Shown piece after piece: positions 33,887 through 42,704 of a DNA stretch of 64,000 nucleotides (positions are counted from its first letter, which is position 1; each line of letters starts with the position of its first letter). The DNA is taken from positions 310,001 to 374,000 of the forward strand of contig JBEPTX010000001.1 of the NCBI GenBank assembly GCA_041691795.1, given 5' to 3'. The notes below the pieces were generated by a model. That model worked only from the letters and a program-made list of their open reading frames with translations. It made no database searches and was not told the origin of the DNA. Both the position numbers and the translations under genes were made by a program. Origin of the DNA: JBEPTX01 sp041691795 (GTDB lineage Bacteria; Patescibacteriota; Saccharimonadia; Saccharimonadales; Saccharimonadaceae).

Positions 33887-35764
33887 ATGATCAAAAAAAG
33901 ACAGGCTGGCTGGTTATTTGTTGGGGCGATCGGAGTCGTTTTTGGTGATATCGGTACCAGTCCGTTATATGCCCTACAAGCAATTTTTGGTAGTTCTGGA
34001 TTAACTCTCTCGACAGCTGATGTGACGGGTATTATCTCGCTGATTATCTGGGCAGTGACCTTCGTCGTCACCTTCAAATACGTTGGACTGATTATGCGCG
34101 CCAATAACAAAGGCGAGGGCGGCATCATGGCACTGATCGCGCTGGTTCGTCGAACGCATATCGCACATAAATATAAAGCATTATTTACACTCATGGGTCT
34201 AATCGGCGTGTCATTATTCTACGGTGATAGTGTCATTACTCCAGCAATTTCTGTGTTGTCGGCTGTCGAGGGTACAAAACTCATCCTGCCAGAATTTGCT
34301 CAATTTACCGTTCCAATCACCGTCATCATCCTAGCTGGATTATTTATTTTGCAATCACGAGGAACAGGTGCGATCGGAAAGTTATTCGGACCAATCATGG
34401 TCACGTGGTTTGTCGTGTCGGCACTTGGTGGACTAGCACAATTACTTCACTACCCACCTATTTTGGCCGCCTTGCTGCCAACAACTGCGGTTGAATTCTT
34501 TATCAATCATCCAGCTCAAGGATTTATCGCCATGGGTGCTGTTATTTTGGCGATTACTGGTGCCGAAGCACTCTACGCCGACATGGGACATTTCGGCCGA
34601 CCAGCTATTCGACGCGCGTGGTTGCTGCTCGTATTCCCCGCTCTTATGTTGAATTATTTGGGCCAAGGTGCCCTCGTCATTCAACATCCAGAGGCAATTA
34701 CAAGTTCCTACTTCTTGCTATTCCCAGCTAGCTTACAGCTTCCGGTTATTGTTCTAGCAACACTCGCAACATTGATCGCATCACAGGCAGTCATTTCTGG
34801 CGCATTTTCACTTACTCGTCAGGCCATCCAATTAGGATTCGCACCACGCCTGATGATCAACCACACTTCGCGCGAAGAAATAGGCCAGGTTTATTTGCCA
34901 GCTCTCAACTGGCTGATTGCAGCACTTGTGCTGATGATCGTCGTGACTTTTGGTACATCAACTCACCTGGCAGGTGCGTTTGGTATGGCAGTCAGCGGCA
35001 CGCTCGCTATTGATTCAATTTTGCTCCTCGTCATTATGCGTGTTGTATGGCGACAATCACTATTTACGGTTGGGCTTGCGGGCATATTATTACTAAGTGT
35101 TGATCTTTTATTCCTGACTTCTAGCACCGCCAAATTACTCCATGGTGCTTGGCTACCAATCTTGATTGCGGTCGCTGGATTCACACTGCTAAGTACCTGG
35201 TACAAAGGTCATACTATTGTCAGCCGCGAACGACGACGCCAAGAAGGTCCATTACTTACCTTCGTCAACAAATTACACCACACTCCGATTGCTCGTATTC
35301 CTGGACATGCCGTGTACCTTGGACAGCATGCTGGTAATACACCACTTGCGCTTCATGCAACACTCGAACAACTTCATGAGCTACACGAACATATTACTGT
35401 CGTCACCGTTGAAATCACTGACACACCGCACGTGCCACAACCGTCACGCGTTGTCTTCGACGGGCTTGGTCACCCCGATGATGGCATTAGTCACGTCACA
35501 TTACAGTTTGGATACAAAGACATTCCAAATGTGCCACGTGCGCTTGAAACAGCACGAACACGGAGTCCCGAAGTTGATTTTGATCCTTACGAAGCAACAT
35601 ACTTTCTCTCACTCAGCGAGCCAACAATTGTCTCAAATCATCGCATGGCAAAATGGCGCAAACAGTTGTACGTTCTGATGGATCGCAATTCAGCCACACC
35701 AACCAACTTCTTCAAATTGCCACTTGAACACACTGTCGAGATGAGTTCGTTCCTCGAACTCTAA
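33887..35764 (+). CDS. kup: KUP-family potassium transporter
   Basis: 625 aa. The signature GDIGTSPLYAL in helix 1, about 12 membrane helices and a soluble C-terminal domain (about 450-625). Proton-coupled K+ uptake. The frame is open from 33857, but ATG 33887 (MIKKRQAGW) is 9 nt after TATACT (33872-33877) and fits the family start. It is convergent with ruvA, overlapping it by 4 nt. Confidence 0.95.
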   Translation: MIKKRQAGWLFVGAIGVVFGDIGTSPLYALQAIFGSSGLTLSTADVTGIISLIIWAVTFVVTFKYVGLIMRANNKGEGGIMALIALVRRTHIAHKYKALFTLMGLIGVSLFYGDSVITPAISVLSAVEGTKLILPEFAQFTVPITVIILAGLFILQSRGTGAIGKLFGPIMVTWFVVSALGGLAQLLHYPPILAALLPTTAVEFFINHPAQGFIAMGAVILAITGAEALYADMGHFGRPAIRRAWLLLVFPALMLNYLGQGALVIQHPEAITSSYFLLFPASLQLPVIVLATLATLIASQAVISGAFSLTRQAIQLGFAPRLMINHTSREEIGQVYLPALNWLIAALVLMIVVTFGTSTHLAGAFGMAVSGTLAIDSILLLVIMRVVWRQSLFTVGLAGILLLSVDLLFLTSSTAKLLHGAWLPILIAVAGFTLLSTWYKGHTIVSRERRRQEGPLLTFVNKLHHTPIARIPGHAVYLGQHAGNTPLALHATLEQLHELHEHITVVTVEITDTPHVPQPSRVVFDGLGHPDDGISHVTLQFGYKDIPNVPRALETARTRSPEVDFDPYEATYFLSLSEPTIVSNHRMAKWRKQLYVLMDRNSATPTNFFKLPLEHTVEMSSFLEL

Positions 35765-36339
35765 CCTTTGAGTGCCTGAGTGACACGATCTGCCGTCGAA
35801 AGATCTGTCGGGACACCCTCGAGTGCTTTGGTAGCATCGTTCAAATTATAGCCAAGTGCCATCAAGGCTTCGAGTGCTTCATCGGTATGGGCAAGCGGCT
35901 GCGACAGACCAGTCAATGTGCTGTTGTCAGCTCTTAGAGGCAACCCTACTTTGTCGGATAGATCCACAACAACGCGTTCGGCAATTCGCTTGCCAACACC
36001 ACTCGCACCTGACACGTAGGCACTGTCGCTATTTGCAATTGCATTACGGACTTGTTCGGCATTGCCTAGTGATAAAATCGACAATCCAGCTTTTGGTCCA
36101 ACACCCTGAACCGTAATCAGTAGTTCGAATAATTTCTTAGCAGCGAGCGTACTAAATCCAAATAGTTCCTGTGACTGTTCGCGGATGTGATGATACGTAT
36201 AAAATTTAACTGGCTCGTTCAAAACAGCCGTGTCGTAATCACCAAGTGCAACATTAATTTCATACCCAACGCCCTGAACGTCAACGATAATTGAATTATT
36301 GAATTTTTCCGAAACGATACCGGCAACGTGTGCAATCAT
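35761..36339 (-). CDS. ruvA: RuvA, Holliday-junction binding subunit
   Basis: 192 aa. OB-fold domain (1-65), helix-hairpin-helix repeats (GVGPKAGLSILS, GVGKRIAERVVVDL) and C-terminal domain III (EALMALGYNLNDATKAL). TATAGT on the minus strand (36346-36351) is 6 nt before the ATG. It lies downstream of the PBP gene in the same direction with its own -10 box. Confidence 0.97.
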   Translation of the reverse strand: MIAHVAGIVSEKFNNSIIVDVQGVGYEINVALGDYDTAVLNEPVKFYTYHHIREQSQELFGFSTLAAKKLFELLITVQGVGPKAGLSILSLGNAEQVRNAIANSDSAYVSGASGVGKRIAERVVVDLSDKVGLPLRADNSTLTGLSQPLAHTDEALEALMALGYNLNDATKALEGVPTDLSTADRVTQALKG

Positions 36340-36356
36340 ATATTAACTATACCTTA

Positions 36357-38774
36357 CTAGTGGAATAATCCGCCGTTTCCATTTCCCTGGCCAATGGTAA
36401 TCGTATATGACACGGATTGGGAAGTTGATGTTTTATACTTTTCTGGGTCAGTTGGCGTAAAGACTGCACTCAAAACGTGACTGCCTGGCGCGAGTGTACT
36501 CGTACTCATCGACGCCTCACCATTGCTCAGATTTGCACTACCGATTTTTACCTGACCATCCATAAACGTCACCGTTCCAGTGGCTGATGGTGAGATATCA
36601 GCACTGAGCGTCACTGTCGACCCGAATGTTGCAGTGCTCGTTGGGCTTACCGATAATGACAGATCCGTCACAGTTGGCGAATTATTCTGTGTATTCGTTG
36701 GCTGAGTTTGAGCAGGTTGTTCAACAGGCTTTGCCGAACAGGTTGCCGTCGGGAGCGCTGTTGAGAGGAAATACTCACTATAAATACCGGCACCTGGGCC
36801 ATCGGCAAGTGAACCATCGGCGCTACATACATATCGTTGCACGACACCAGATGGTACCGTCAACGGCGTATTCGGAGTCGTTGCCAACGCATTTTTCATT
36901 GTTGCAAGCCAGATTGGTCCAGCCATATCTGACCCACCACTGCGCATCGTCGTATTGTCATTATTGCCAACCCAGACACCAATAGCCATTTGTGGCGTAT
37001 ACCCGATCGTCCATGCGTCGCGTGAATTGTCGGTTGTGCCAGTTTTTACAGCGACTGTTTTGCCAGGCACACTTAATGATGATCCGAAGATTGGAGCGCG
37101 AGCAGCATTATCGGACAAAATACTTGATATCAGGAACGCACCTTGCTGACTAATGACACTCTTGGGCGTTTCTTTGGCAACAAAAACTTTTTCATTAAAT
37201 TTACTGTCTATTTCTTTGATCGCTGTTATTGGATATTGCTGGCCTTGGTTGGCAAAGGCGGCATAGGCATTGGTCATTTGGTCTAGCGGCACCTCGGCTG
37301 ACCCAAGGGCAAGTGACAAACCATAATTTGCGTTCGGATTAAGGGTAGTGATACCAACTCGTTGAGTTGCACTCACTGCCTCACTAATACCCAATTTCTG
37401 CATGACTTTTACAGATGGAATATTGAGTGAGCGGCTGAGTGCATTACGCACTGTAATATTACCGCTGTAGGTTCGCGAAGCATTTTGGGGTTTATAACCA
37501 CCAAAATTAGTTGGTTCATCAACAAAAATTGTTGCAGGTGTGATAACGCCAGTTGCAAGCGCATCACTGTAATAAATCGGTTTGAAACTACTGCCCGGCT
37601 GACGCGCTGTTGTCGCCATATTTACCTTGCCCCACGTTGGATCATTCCAATTTGCGCTCCCTACCATTGCCCGAATTTCACCGTCACTTGGATCGATCGC
37701 GACACCACCAGCATTGCTCCCACCATTTCTTTGGATATAGGCAATGTGATTGCTGATATTTGTTTGCAGCTGATTTTGCAGCGTCAAATCAAGCGTGGTT
37801 TTCACCCGATAGCCGGATCGCGTTACTGTTTCCTCGCCATACTTGTCATACAATTGCTGCAGCACCATTTGTGCAAAATGTGGTGCAGCACTGTCATTTA
37901 TCGGTGACTGTGGTGCCTGATATGTCAGCACTTCGGCAAGCGCCGACTGTTCTTGATCTTTGCTAATGTAATTATTTGTCACCATACGATTGAGCACCGA
38001 TGTTTGGCTTTCCTTGGCGTAGGTCGCGTTACCAGTCACGGGCGAATAGGTATTGGGTGCGGGTAATAGGCCAACCAGCATGGCACTCTGTGCAAGAGTA
38101 AGTTTGTCGGGTGTTGTCCCAAAATAATCCCTGGCTGCATCTTGGACACCAAAGGCGTTTTGGCCAAAATACGCCGAATTCAAGTACATATCGAGGATCT
38201 GATCTTTGGTATATGTATTTTCGATAGCCACCGCGATCGAGAAAGCCTGGTACTGACGCAAGAAACTACGGTTATTGGAAAGAACCGTAATTTTTGCTAA
38301 CTGCTGGGTGATTGTTGAGCCACCATAGGTCTTTCCACCAGTAATGGCATAACTGTAGACCGCGCGAAGCGTACTGAATATCGAAAATCCACTATGATTA
38401 TAAAAATCTTTATCTTCAGATGCAACAATTGCATGCTGCATGTTAGGTGAGATCGAAGTCAGCGGCACGAGATCATGATGCTGCGCCTCGCCAGTACTAT
38501 AAAGGATATTTTTGCCACTATTGTCATAGATTACCAAACCAGTATTGTTTCGGTTCATTAATCGATCTTGATCGGCAATATCACGCGCAAAATAGAAATA
38601 AGTCGCGAGCGGAATAATCACAAGAACGATCAAGATCGGCGTACCGATAATGAGAATCTTTTTCTTCCAGCTCAAGCGACGAAACCACTGAAAACGACCC
38701 TTGGCTTTGCGTGCATGCCATTTCGCCCTCTTGAGTGGGCTTACCCGTCGTGTATATTTACCTTGACGAACCAT
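36357..38774 (-). CDS. Class A penicillin-binding protein with C-terminal Ig-like domain
   Basis: 805 aa bifunctional peptidoglycan synthase. Basic cytosolic tail (1-39), membrane anchor (40-63), GT51 transglycosylase with catalytic Glu120 in ASEDKDFY, then a transpeptidase with SSFK, SRSLN and KTGT motifs. After about residue 690 comes a Thr/Asn/Pro linker and one Big_3_5-type Ig-like domain (about 700-795), probably a cell-wall spacer. TATAAT on the minus strand (38782-38787) is 7 nt before the ATG, within the 3' end of ruvC. Confidence 0.95.
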   Translation of the reverse strand: MVRQGKYTRRVSPLKRAKWHARKAKGRFQWFRRLSWKKKILIIGTPILIVLVIIPLATYFYFARDIADQDRLMNRNNTGLVIYDNSGKNILYSTGEAQHHDLVPLTSISPNMQHAIVASEDKDFYNHSGFSIFSTLRAVYSYAITGGKTYGGSTITQQLAKITVLSNNRSFLRQYQAFSIAVAIENTYTKDQILDMYLNSAYFGQNAFGVQDAARDYFGTTPDKLTLAQSAMLVGLLPAPNTYSPVTGNATYAKESQTSVLNRMVTNNYISKDQEQSALAEVLTYQAPQSPINDSAAPHFAQMVLQQLYDKYGEETVTRSGYRVKTTLDLTLQNQLQTNISNHIAYIQRNGGSNAGGVAIDPSDGEIRAMVGSANWNDPTWGKVNMATTARQPGSSFKPIYYSDALATGVITPATIFVDEPTNFGGYKPQNASRTYSGNITVRNALSRSLNIPSVKVMQKLGISEAVSATQRVGITTLNPNANYGLSLALGSAEVPLDQMTNAYAAFANQGQQYPITAIKEIDSKFNEKVFVAKETPKSVISQQGAFLISSILSDNAARAPIFGSSLSVPGKTVAVKTGTTDNSRDAWTIGYTPQMAIGVWVGNNDNTTMRSGGSDMAGPIWLATMKNALATTPNTPLTVPSGVVQRYVCSADGSLADGPGAGIYSEYFLSTALPTATCSAKPVEQPAQTQPTNTQNNSPTVTDLSLSVSPTSTATFGSTVTLSADISPSATGTVTFMDGQVKIGSANLSNGEASMSTSTLAPGSHVLSAVFTPTDPEKYKTSTSQSVSYTITIGQGNGNGGLFH

Positions 38775-39260
38775 TTATTCCATTATACCACCACGGCTCA
38801 TCATGGAGTGTGTAATCGCAGCAGCAAGCGCATCCGCACAGTCATCAGGTTTTGGTACTTCTTTCAACCCTAGGTGAATGCGCACCATTTCCTGAACCTG
38901 TTTTTTGTTTGCCTTGCCGTATCCTGTCAGCGTTTGTTTGATTTGCTGCGGTGTGTATTCTGCAATCGGTATTCGTGCCTTGCGGCCAGTCAGCATCGCC
39001 ACACCACGAGCATGCGATACGCTCATTGCGGTGGTAACATTCTGTGCAAAAAATAATTTCTCGATCGACATCACTTCGGGTTTTGTCTCGGCAATAATAT
39101 CCGTTAATCCATCAAAAATTTCTTCTAGTCGTACGTCCAGTGGCGTATGAGCAGGTGTCGTGATGACACCTGCTGTCACCATTTTTGCCCTGCCTTTGAC
39201 AACATCAACCACACCAAAGCCCAAGATACCGGTACCTGGATCGATGCCAATAATTCTCAT
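38775..39260 (-). CDS. ruvC: RuvC, Holliday-junction resolvase
   Basis: 161 aa. Acidic catalytic residues in MRIIGIDPGTG (Asp7), SIEKLFFAQN (Glu) and KPDDCADALA (Asp pair). It cuts junctions moved by RuvAB. It abuts the RnfD-like fusion gene with no spacer, so ruvC may be co-transcribed downstream of the flavin genes. Confidence 0.97.
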   Translation of the reverse strand: MRIIGIDPGTGILGFGVVDVVKGRAKMVTAGVITTPAHTPLDVRLEEIFDGLTDIIAETKPEVMSIEKLFFAQNVTTAMSVSHARGVAMLTGRKARIPIAEYTPQQIKQTLTGYGKANKKQVQEMVRIHLGLKEVPKPDDCADALAAAITHSMMSRGGIME

Positions 39261-40760
39261 CTAATACCCCGCAAAATGATCAGTTTTGATATGCGCCGCA
39301 TTCAAACTTTTGGCTGCTCGTTTGACGGAGTTGACCATCAGTGGTGGGCCAGAAATATAAACTGTACGTTTGTCGATATCTTTAATTTCACGCTGCAAGA
39401 TTTCAGCAGATACAAACGGCGCATTAATCACCTTCCAACCACCTGGTGCATGGGGAACTTTGCCACCTGAAGTCACGATAATAACTTTGATACCGCTGAC
39501 TGCCAGTACGTCACGATAGGCAATTTCTTCTGGTTTTGAGACGGCATAGACAAGCGTGATATCACGGTTTTTATAGGCACGCAAGAAACTAATCAATGGT
39601 GTAATACCAATACCACCAGCCACAAAGAGCAACGGCTGTTTAATATCCGCTGGCAATACAAAATCACCCGCTATGCGCGTGGCATGAACGATAGTTCCTG
39701 CTTTGAGACTCATGAGGCTATGTTTGAATGTACTCGATTTTTCTGGAATTTTGATGCCAAATCGTACATTCTTGTCACCGGGACTTGTCGCAATGGTGAA
39801 CATCCGGCGCATACCACGACTATCAGCACCGTGATGTGGCAATGTAAACTCCATGTACTGACCCGCTGTAAATGGTGCTTTGCCTTCGAATACAAATTCA
39901 TATGACGACGGAGTCAACTGAATACGCTGCACGAATTTGAGATGCATCCCGCGCTTTGCCCCCCACCACCATGCAACAAGATTTCCAATGATAAGCGCGA
40001 GCTCAGGTGACATTGATATAAACGGTGTCCTGAGTGGCAATACCATTACCACTGCAACCCCCGCAGCAATCGTCAGCTGTTGCCAGCGACGCGGTGGCAT
40101 CGTCAGTGGCTCGCTCAGCATAACTCCACCAAAGAATATAATTGGATATGACACAATTGCTGTCCATAGTCCAAGCTCGAATGTACTACCAAACTGCATC
40201 GACTGAAACGCGACAAGCACAATTGCAATCGACATAAACAGCAGCCCTATTTGCATATGACGAGTCTTGTACAGTATCAGCAAAGAGATAATCAATGTAA
40301 TCGGCATAAGGTTCGGCGTTGCAATCCACCAGCCAGCGCCGACCAACCCAATCGTACCAGCAATAAGCGCAGCCGTTGCTGCTGGGTTAAGAATATGTCG
40401 CCCACGAACCGCAATAATATATTTCGAAGCAGTCGCAAATAATGCAACCAGCACCAACTTCACTCCAGCCAGCACAGTCACTGGAGGGAAAAACAAACAG
40501 GCGAGAATCAGCGCCGTAATAATCGACGATTCACCGTGCGGCCGAACGCCAAACAGCCAGCCGAATAATCGACTCGAACCATATGTTGCCGCCAACAAGA
40601 TCGCCACGCTCGATACTATCGAGACGAACGGAAAGGCGAGTTGACCAGTCAGCGACAGGACGCACGCAACAGTTAATAGGGTAATCAGCGATAACGTGAC
40701 AAGTCGGTACATTGTTACCAGTGATAACTGAGCGTCTAACCAGTCAACTAAATACTTCAT
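39261..40760 (-). CDS. RnfD/NqrB-like membrane domain fused to a ferredoxin-NADP reductase module
   Basis: 499 aa. Residues 1-280 hold about eight to ten membrane helices of the RnfD/NqrB type (SSIITALILACLF, HILNPAATAAL, FFGGVMLSEPLTMPP). Residues 285-375 form an FAD-binding barrel (FTAGQYMEFTL, RRMFTIATSPG) and 375-499 an NAD(P)-binding fold (LLFVAGGIGITPLISFLRAY). There is no 2Fe-2S cluster, and I do not see the SGAT flavinylation motif of true RnfD/NqrB. It should carry electrons from cytosolic NAD(P)H through the membrane. It overlaps apbE by 4 nt. Confidence 0.88.
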   Translation of the reverse strand: MKYLVDWLDAQLSLVTMYRLVTLSLITLLTVACVLSLTGQLAFPFVSIVSSVAILLAATYGSSRLFGWLFGVRPHGESSIITALILACLFFPPVTVLAGVKLVLVALFATASKYIIAVRGRHILNPAATAALIAGTIGLVGAGWWIATPNLMPITLIISLLILYKTRHMQIGLLFMSIAIVLVAFQSMQFGSTFELGLWTAIVSYPIIFFGGVMLSEPLTMPPRRWQQLTIAAGVAVVMVLPLRTPFISMSPELALIIGNLVAWWWGAKRGMHLKFVQRIQLTPSSYEFVFEGKAPFTAGQYMEFTLPHHGADSRGMRRMFTIATSPGDKNVRFGIKIPEKSSTFKHSLMSLKAGTIVHATRIAGDFVLPADIKQPLLFVAGGIGITPLISFLRAYKNRDITLVYAVSKPEEIAYRDVLAVSGIKVIIVTSGGKVPHAPGGWKVINAPFVSAEILQREIKDIDKRTVYISGPPLMVNSVKRAAKSLNAAHIKTDHFAGY

Positions 40761-41614
40761 ATAAACAATTCTCCCACAAAGTTGTCAGTTTGTTCAATGT
40801 GCCCGTCGCTAAATAGTCGAACTGCCTCAAATTTCCACTGTTTTAAAACATCGGCCGGGACAAAAAACAGCGCCGTCGCCAACCCATCGGCAACCATCGT
40901 CGAATCAGCAACTACCCAAGTAGCGATCACATCGCGAACCGGTTTACCGGTTCTTGGATCAATAATATGATGCCAATCTCCCCACCGACGACGATTGCTT
41001 GCGCTGGCACACAGACTGGCATTTTGTAATAGGGCAATACCAATAACACTGCTCGGGTCATGTGGATTCTCTAATCCAATCCGCTGCGTATTTTTGCCAC
41101 GGACACAAATATCACCACTCGCGTCAATCACATAGTCATCAATATTGTGCGACCCAAGAATTTTTGCGATGATATCTACTAAATAGCCTTTACCGGCAGC
41201 ACCGACGTCCAAAACAATTGATTTCTTTACATTCACCCGACTCCCCGTCCAATTCATCACATCATCCCACTTTGGCGTTAGCTCGACAGCTGCCTTTGGT
41301 GTCAACGAATACGACGCATCGTAGCCAGCACTTTCTAGCGTTTCGCCAATAAGCGGCGTCACAGTACCCTCAGTCACATCATATAGCACTTGGTAAAATT
41401 CTATTAATTCTCGCTCATCGCTTGGAAATTCATAATTGCCGGGAATACGGAGCTTAGTCACAAGCGAATCACTGCGAAACCGGGAATACGTTTGATCAAA
41501 CGCATCAATCCGCATATCGATTTCATGTTTGACAGTCTTCGACAAAGGTTCGACCGTTTCGATCGACCAATGTGTTCCGATTGCTTCAAATGTATAACTG
41601 TTAGGCTTTGGCAT
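40757..41614 (-). CDS. apbE: ApbE, FAD:protein FMN transferase
   Basis: 285 aa. The ApbE fold with AAGKGYLVDIIAKIL, VIDASGDICVRGK and HHIIDPRTGKPVRDVIATWVVADS, the Mg/FAD-binding signature. It attaches FMN covalently to Ser/Thr of target proteins; the two adjacent FMN-binding proteins are the obvious targets. No lipobox or signal peptide is visible at this start, which is notable because many ApbE proteins are exported. It overlaps the FMN-binding gene by 14 nt and the reductase by 4 nt. Confidence 0.94.
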   Translation of the reverse strand: MPKPNSYTFEAIGTHWSIETVEPLSKTVKHEIDMRIDAFDQTYSRFRSDSLVTKLRIPGNYEFPSDERELIEFYQVLYDVTEGTVTPLIGETLESAGYDASYSLTPKAAVELTPKWDDVMNWTGSRVNVKKSIVLDVGAAGKGYLVDIIAKILGSHNIDDYVIDASGDICVRGKNTQRIGLENPHDPSSVIGIALLQNASLCASASNRRRWGDWHHIIDPRTGKPVRDVIATWVVADSTMVADGLATALFFVPADVLKQWKFEAVRLFSDGHIEQTDNFVGELFI

Positions 41615-42092
41615 CTATCCTAATTGTATCAAGAGCGTCGTTAAATCCGTTAGAAGTAAGTGAAGCGCCCGCAATACGATCAAGTGAAATATCACTCAGT
41701 TTCTTGCCTACTACTGATGATTTATACTCCGACAAGAATATATCTTGGTATTCCTGAGCATCGCGCGTGGTTGGATTACCCTGCATATCGGTTGCGCTAA
41801 TCACGCCACCGGCAATCGTTACAGTGACAGTGATTGATTCCGGACCACCTGGTGTCATATAACTTGTCATGGTTTTGTACGAACCATCTTTATACGTTGC
41901 ATCCGATGACACGGATGATGTCGGCTGTGGTGACGATTTGGTTACACTGGAGGGAGATTGATCAGATGTTGCACTTGCGACAGGCGTCGCTTTTTTGCCG
42001 CCTAAAAATATTACTCCTGTCGTTGCTGCAGCCAGGAGTGCAATAACAACGATAGCAACAACTGCTTTATTGGATCGTTTTGGCGTGTCCAT
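41601..42092 (-). CDS. Membrane-anchored FMN-binding domain protein 1
   Basis: About 163 aa. An N-terminal basic start (MDTPKRSNK), a membrane helix (about 10-33), a Ser/Thr/Pro linker and one FMN-binding domain with AGASLTSNGFNDAL, equivalent to the SGATxTS flavinylation motif of RnfG/NqrC (acceptor Ser/Thr in GAS). The start at 42092 is chosen by similarity to the paralogue at 42159-42641; ATG 42110 is possible. It should be an extracytosolic electron carrier loaded by ApbE. Confidence 0.88.
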   Translation of the reverse strand: MDTPKRSNKAVVAIVVIALLAAATTGVIFLGGKKATPVASATSDQSPSSVTKSSPQPTSSVSSDATYKDGSYKTMTSYMTPGGPESITVTVTIAGGVISATDMQGNPTTRDAQEYQDIFLSEYKSSVVGKKLSDISLDRIAGASLTSNGFNDALDTIRIDAKA

Positions 42093-42158
42093 TAAATACT
42101 CTCTTTGCATTTATACATGCTAGTAGAATATTCTATTTATTTGAGATCCAGCTGATAG

Positions 42159-42641
42159 CTAAGCTTTGGCGTTCGATTTAATTGTTTCGAGTGCGCTATT
42201 AAACCCACCAGATGTCAGAGATGATCCTGCGACACGACTCAGTAAGACATCACCAATCTTTTTACCCACAACTTGGGCTTTGTAACCACCGATAAACATA
42301 CCCTGGTATTGCTCGGCTGTACTGCTACTAGGCTGAGTAGTCAGACTTGTATCAGTAATCACACCGCCAGCAAGTGTGACTTTCAGATCAACTTTTTCTG
42401 TGCCACCGGGCGACTGATAGGTACTGGTTGCTTCATAATTGCCATCTTTGAAAGTTGCGTTTGATGGTGTTGTTGATGTCGTTGATGACGACGATGGCGC
42501 TGTCGTTGATGCGGTATCTGCTTTTGTTTCTGGTGCTTTTTTGCCCATAAACACAACAGCCGTTGTCACAACCGCCAGCAGTACAATAACGACGATGGCA
42601 ATAATCGCTTTGTTTGGTTGTTTTGGTGTATCAGTATCCAC
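42159..42641 (-). CDS. Membrane-anchored FMN-binding domain protein 2 (paralogue)
   Basis: 160 aa with the same build as its neighbour: MDTDTPKQPNKAIIAIVVIV anchor, Ser/Thr linker, FMN-binding domain with AGSSLTSGGFNSAL. The start is GTG at 42641 with an AGGAGGT site 5 nt upstream. A TATACT box lies about 40 nt further up, so this mRNA has a normal leader, in contrast to many neighbours. A tandem duplication of the carrier gene. Confidence 0.88.
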   Translation of the reverse strand: MDTDTPKQPNKAIIAIVVIVLLAVVTTAVVFMGKKAPETKADTASTTAPSSSSTTSTTPSNATFKDGNYEATSTYQSPGGTEKVDLKVTLAGGVITDTSLTTQPSSSTAEQYQGMFIGGYKAQVVGKKIGDVLLSRVAGSSLTSGGFNSALETIKSNAKA

Positions 42642-42704
42642 GGGACCTCCTACAATTTACTCTCTTAAGTATACTAAATTACCAAGTGAAGATACAGTCG
42701 ACAA

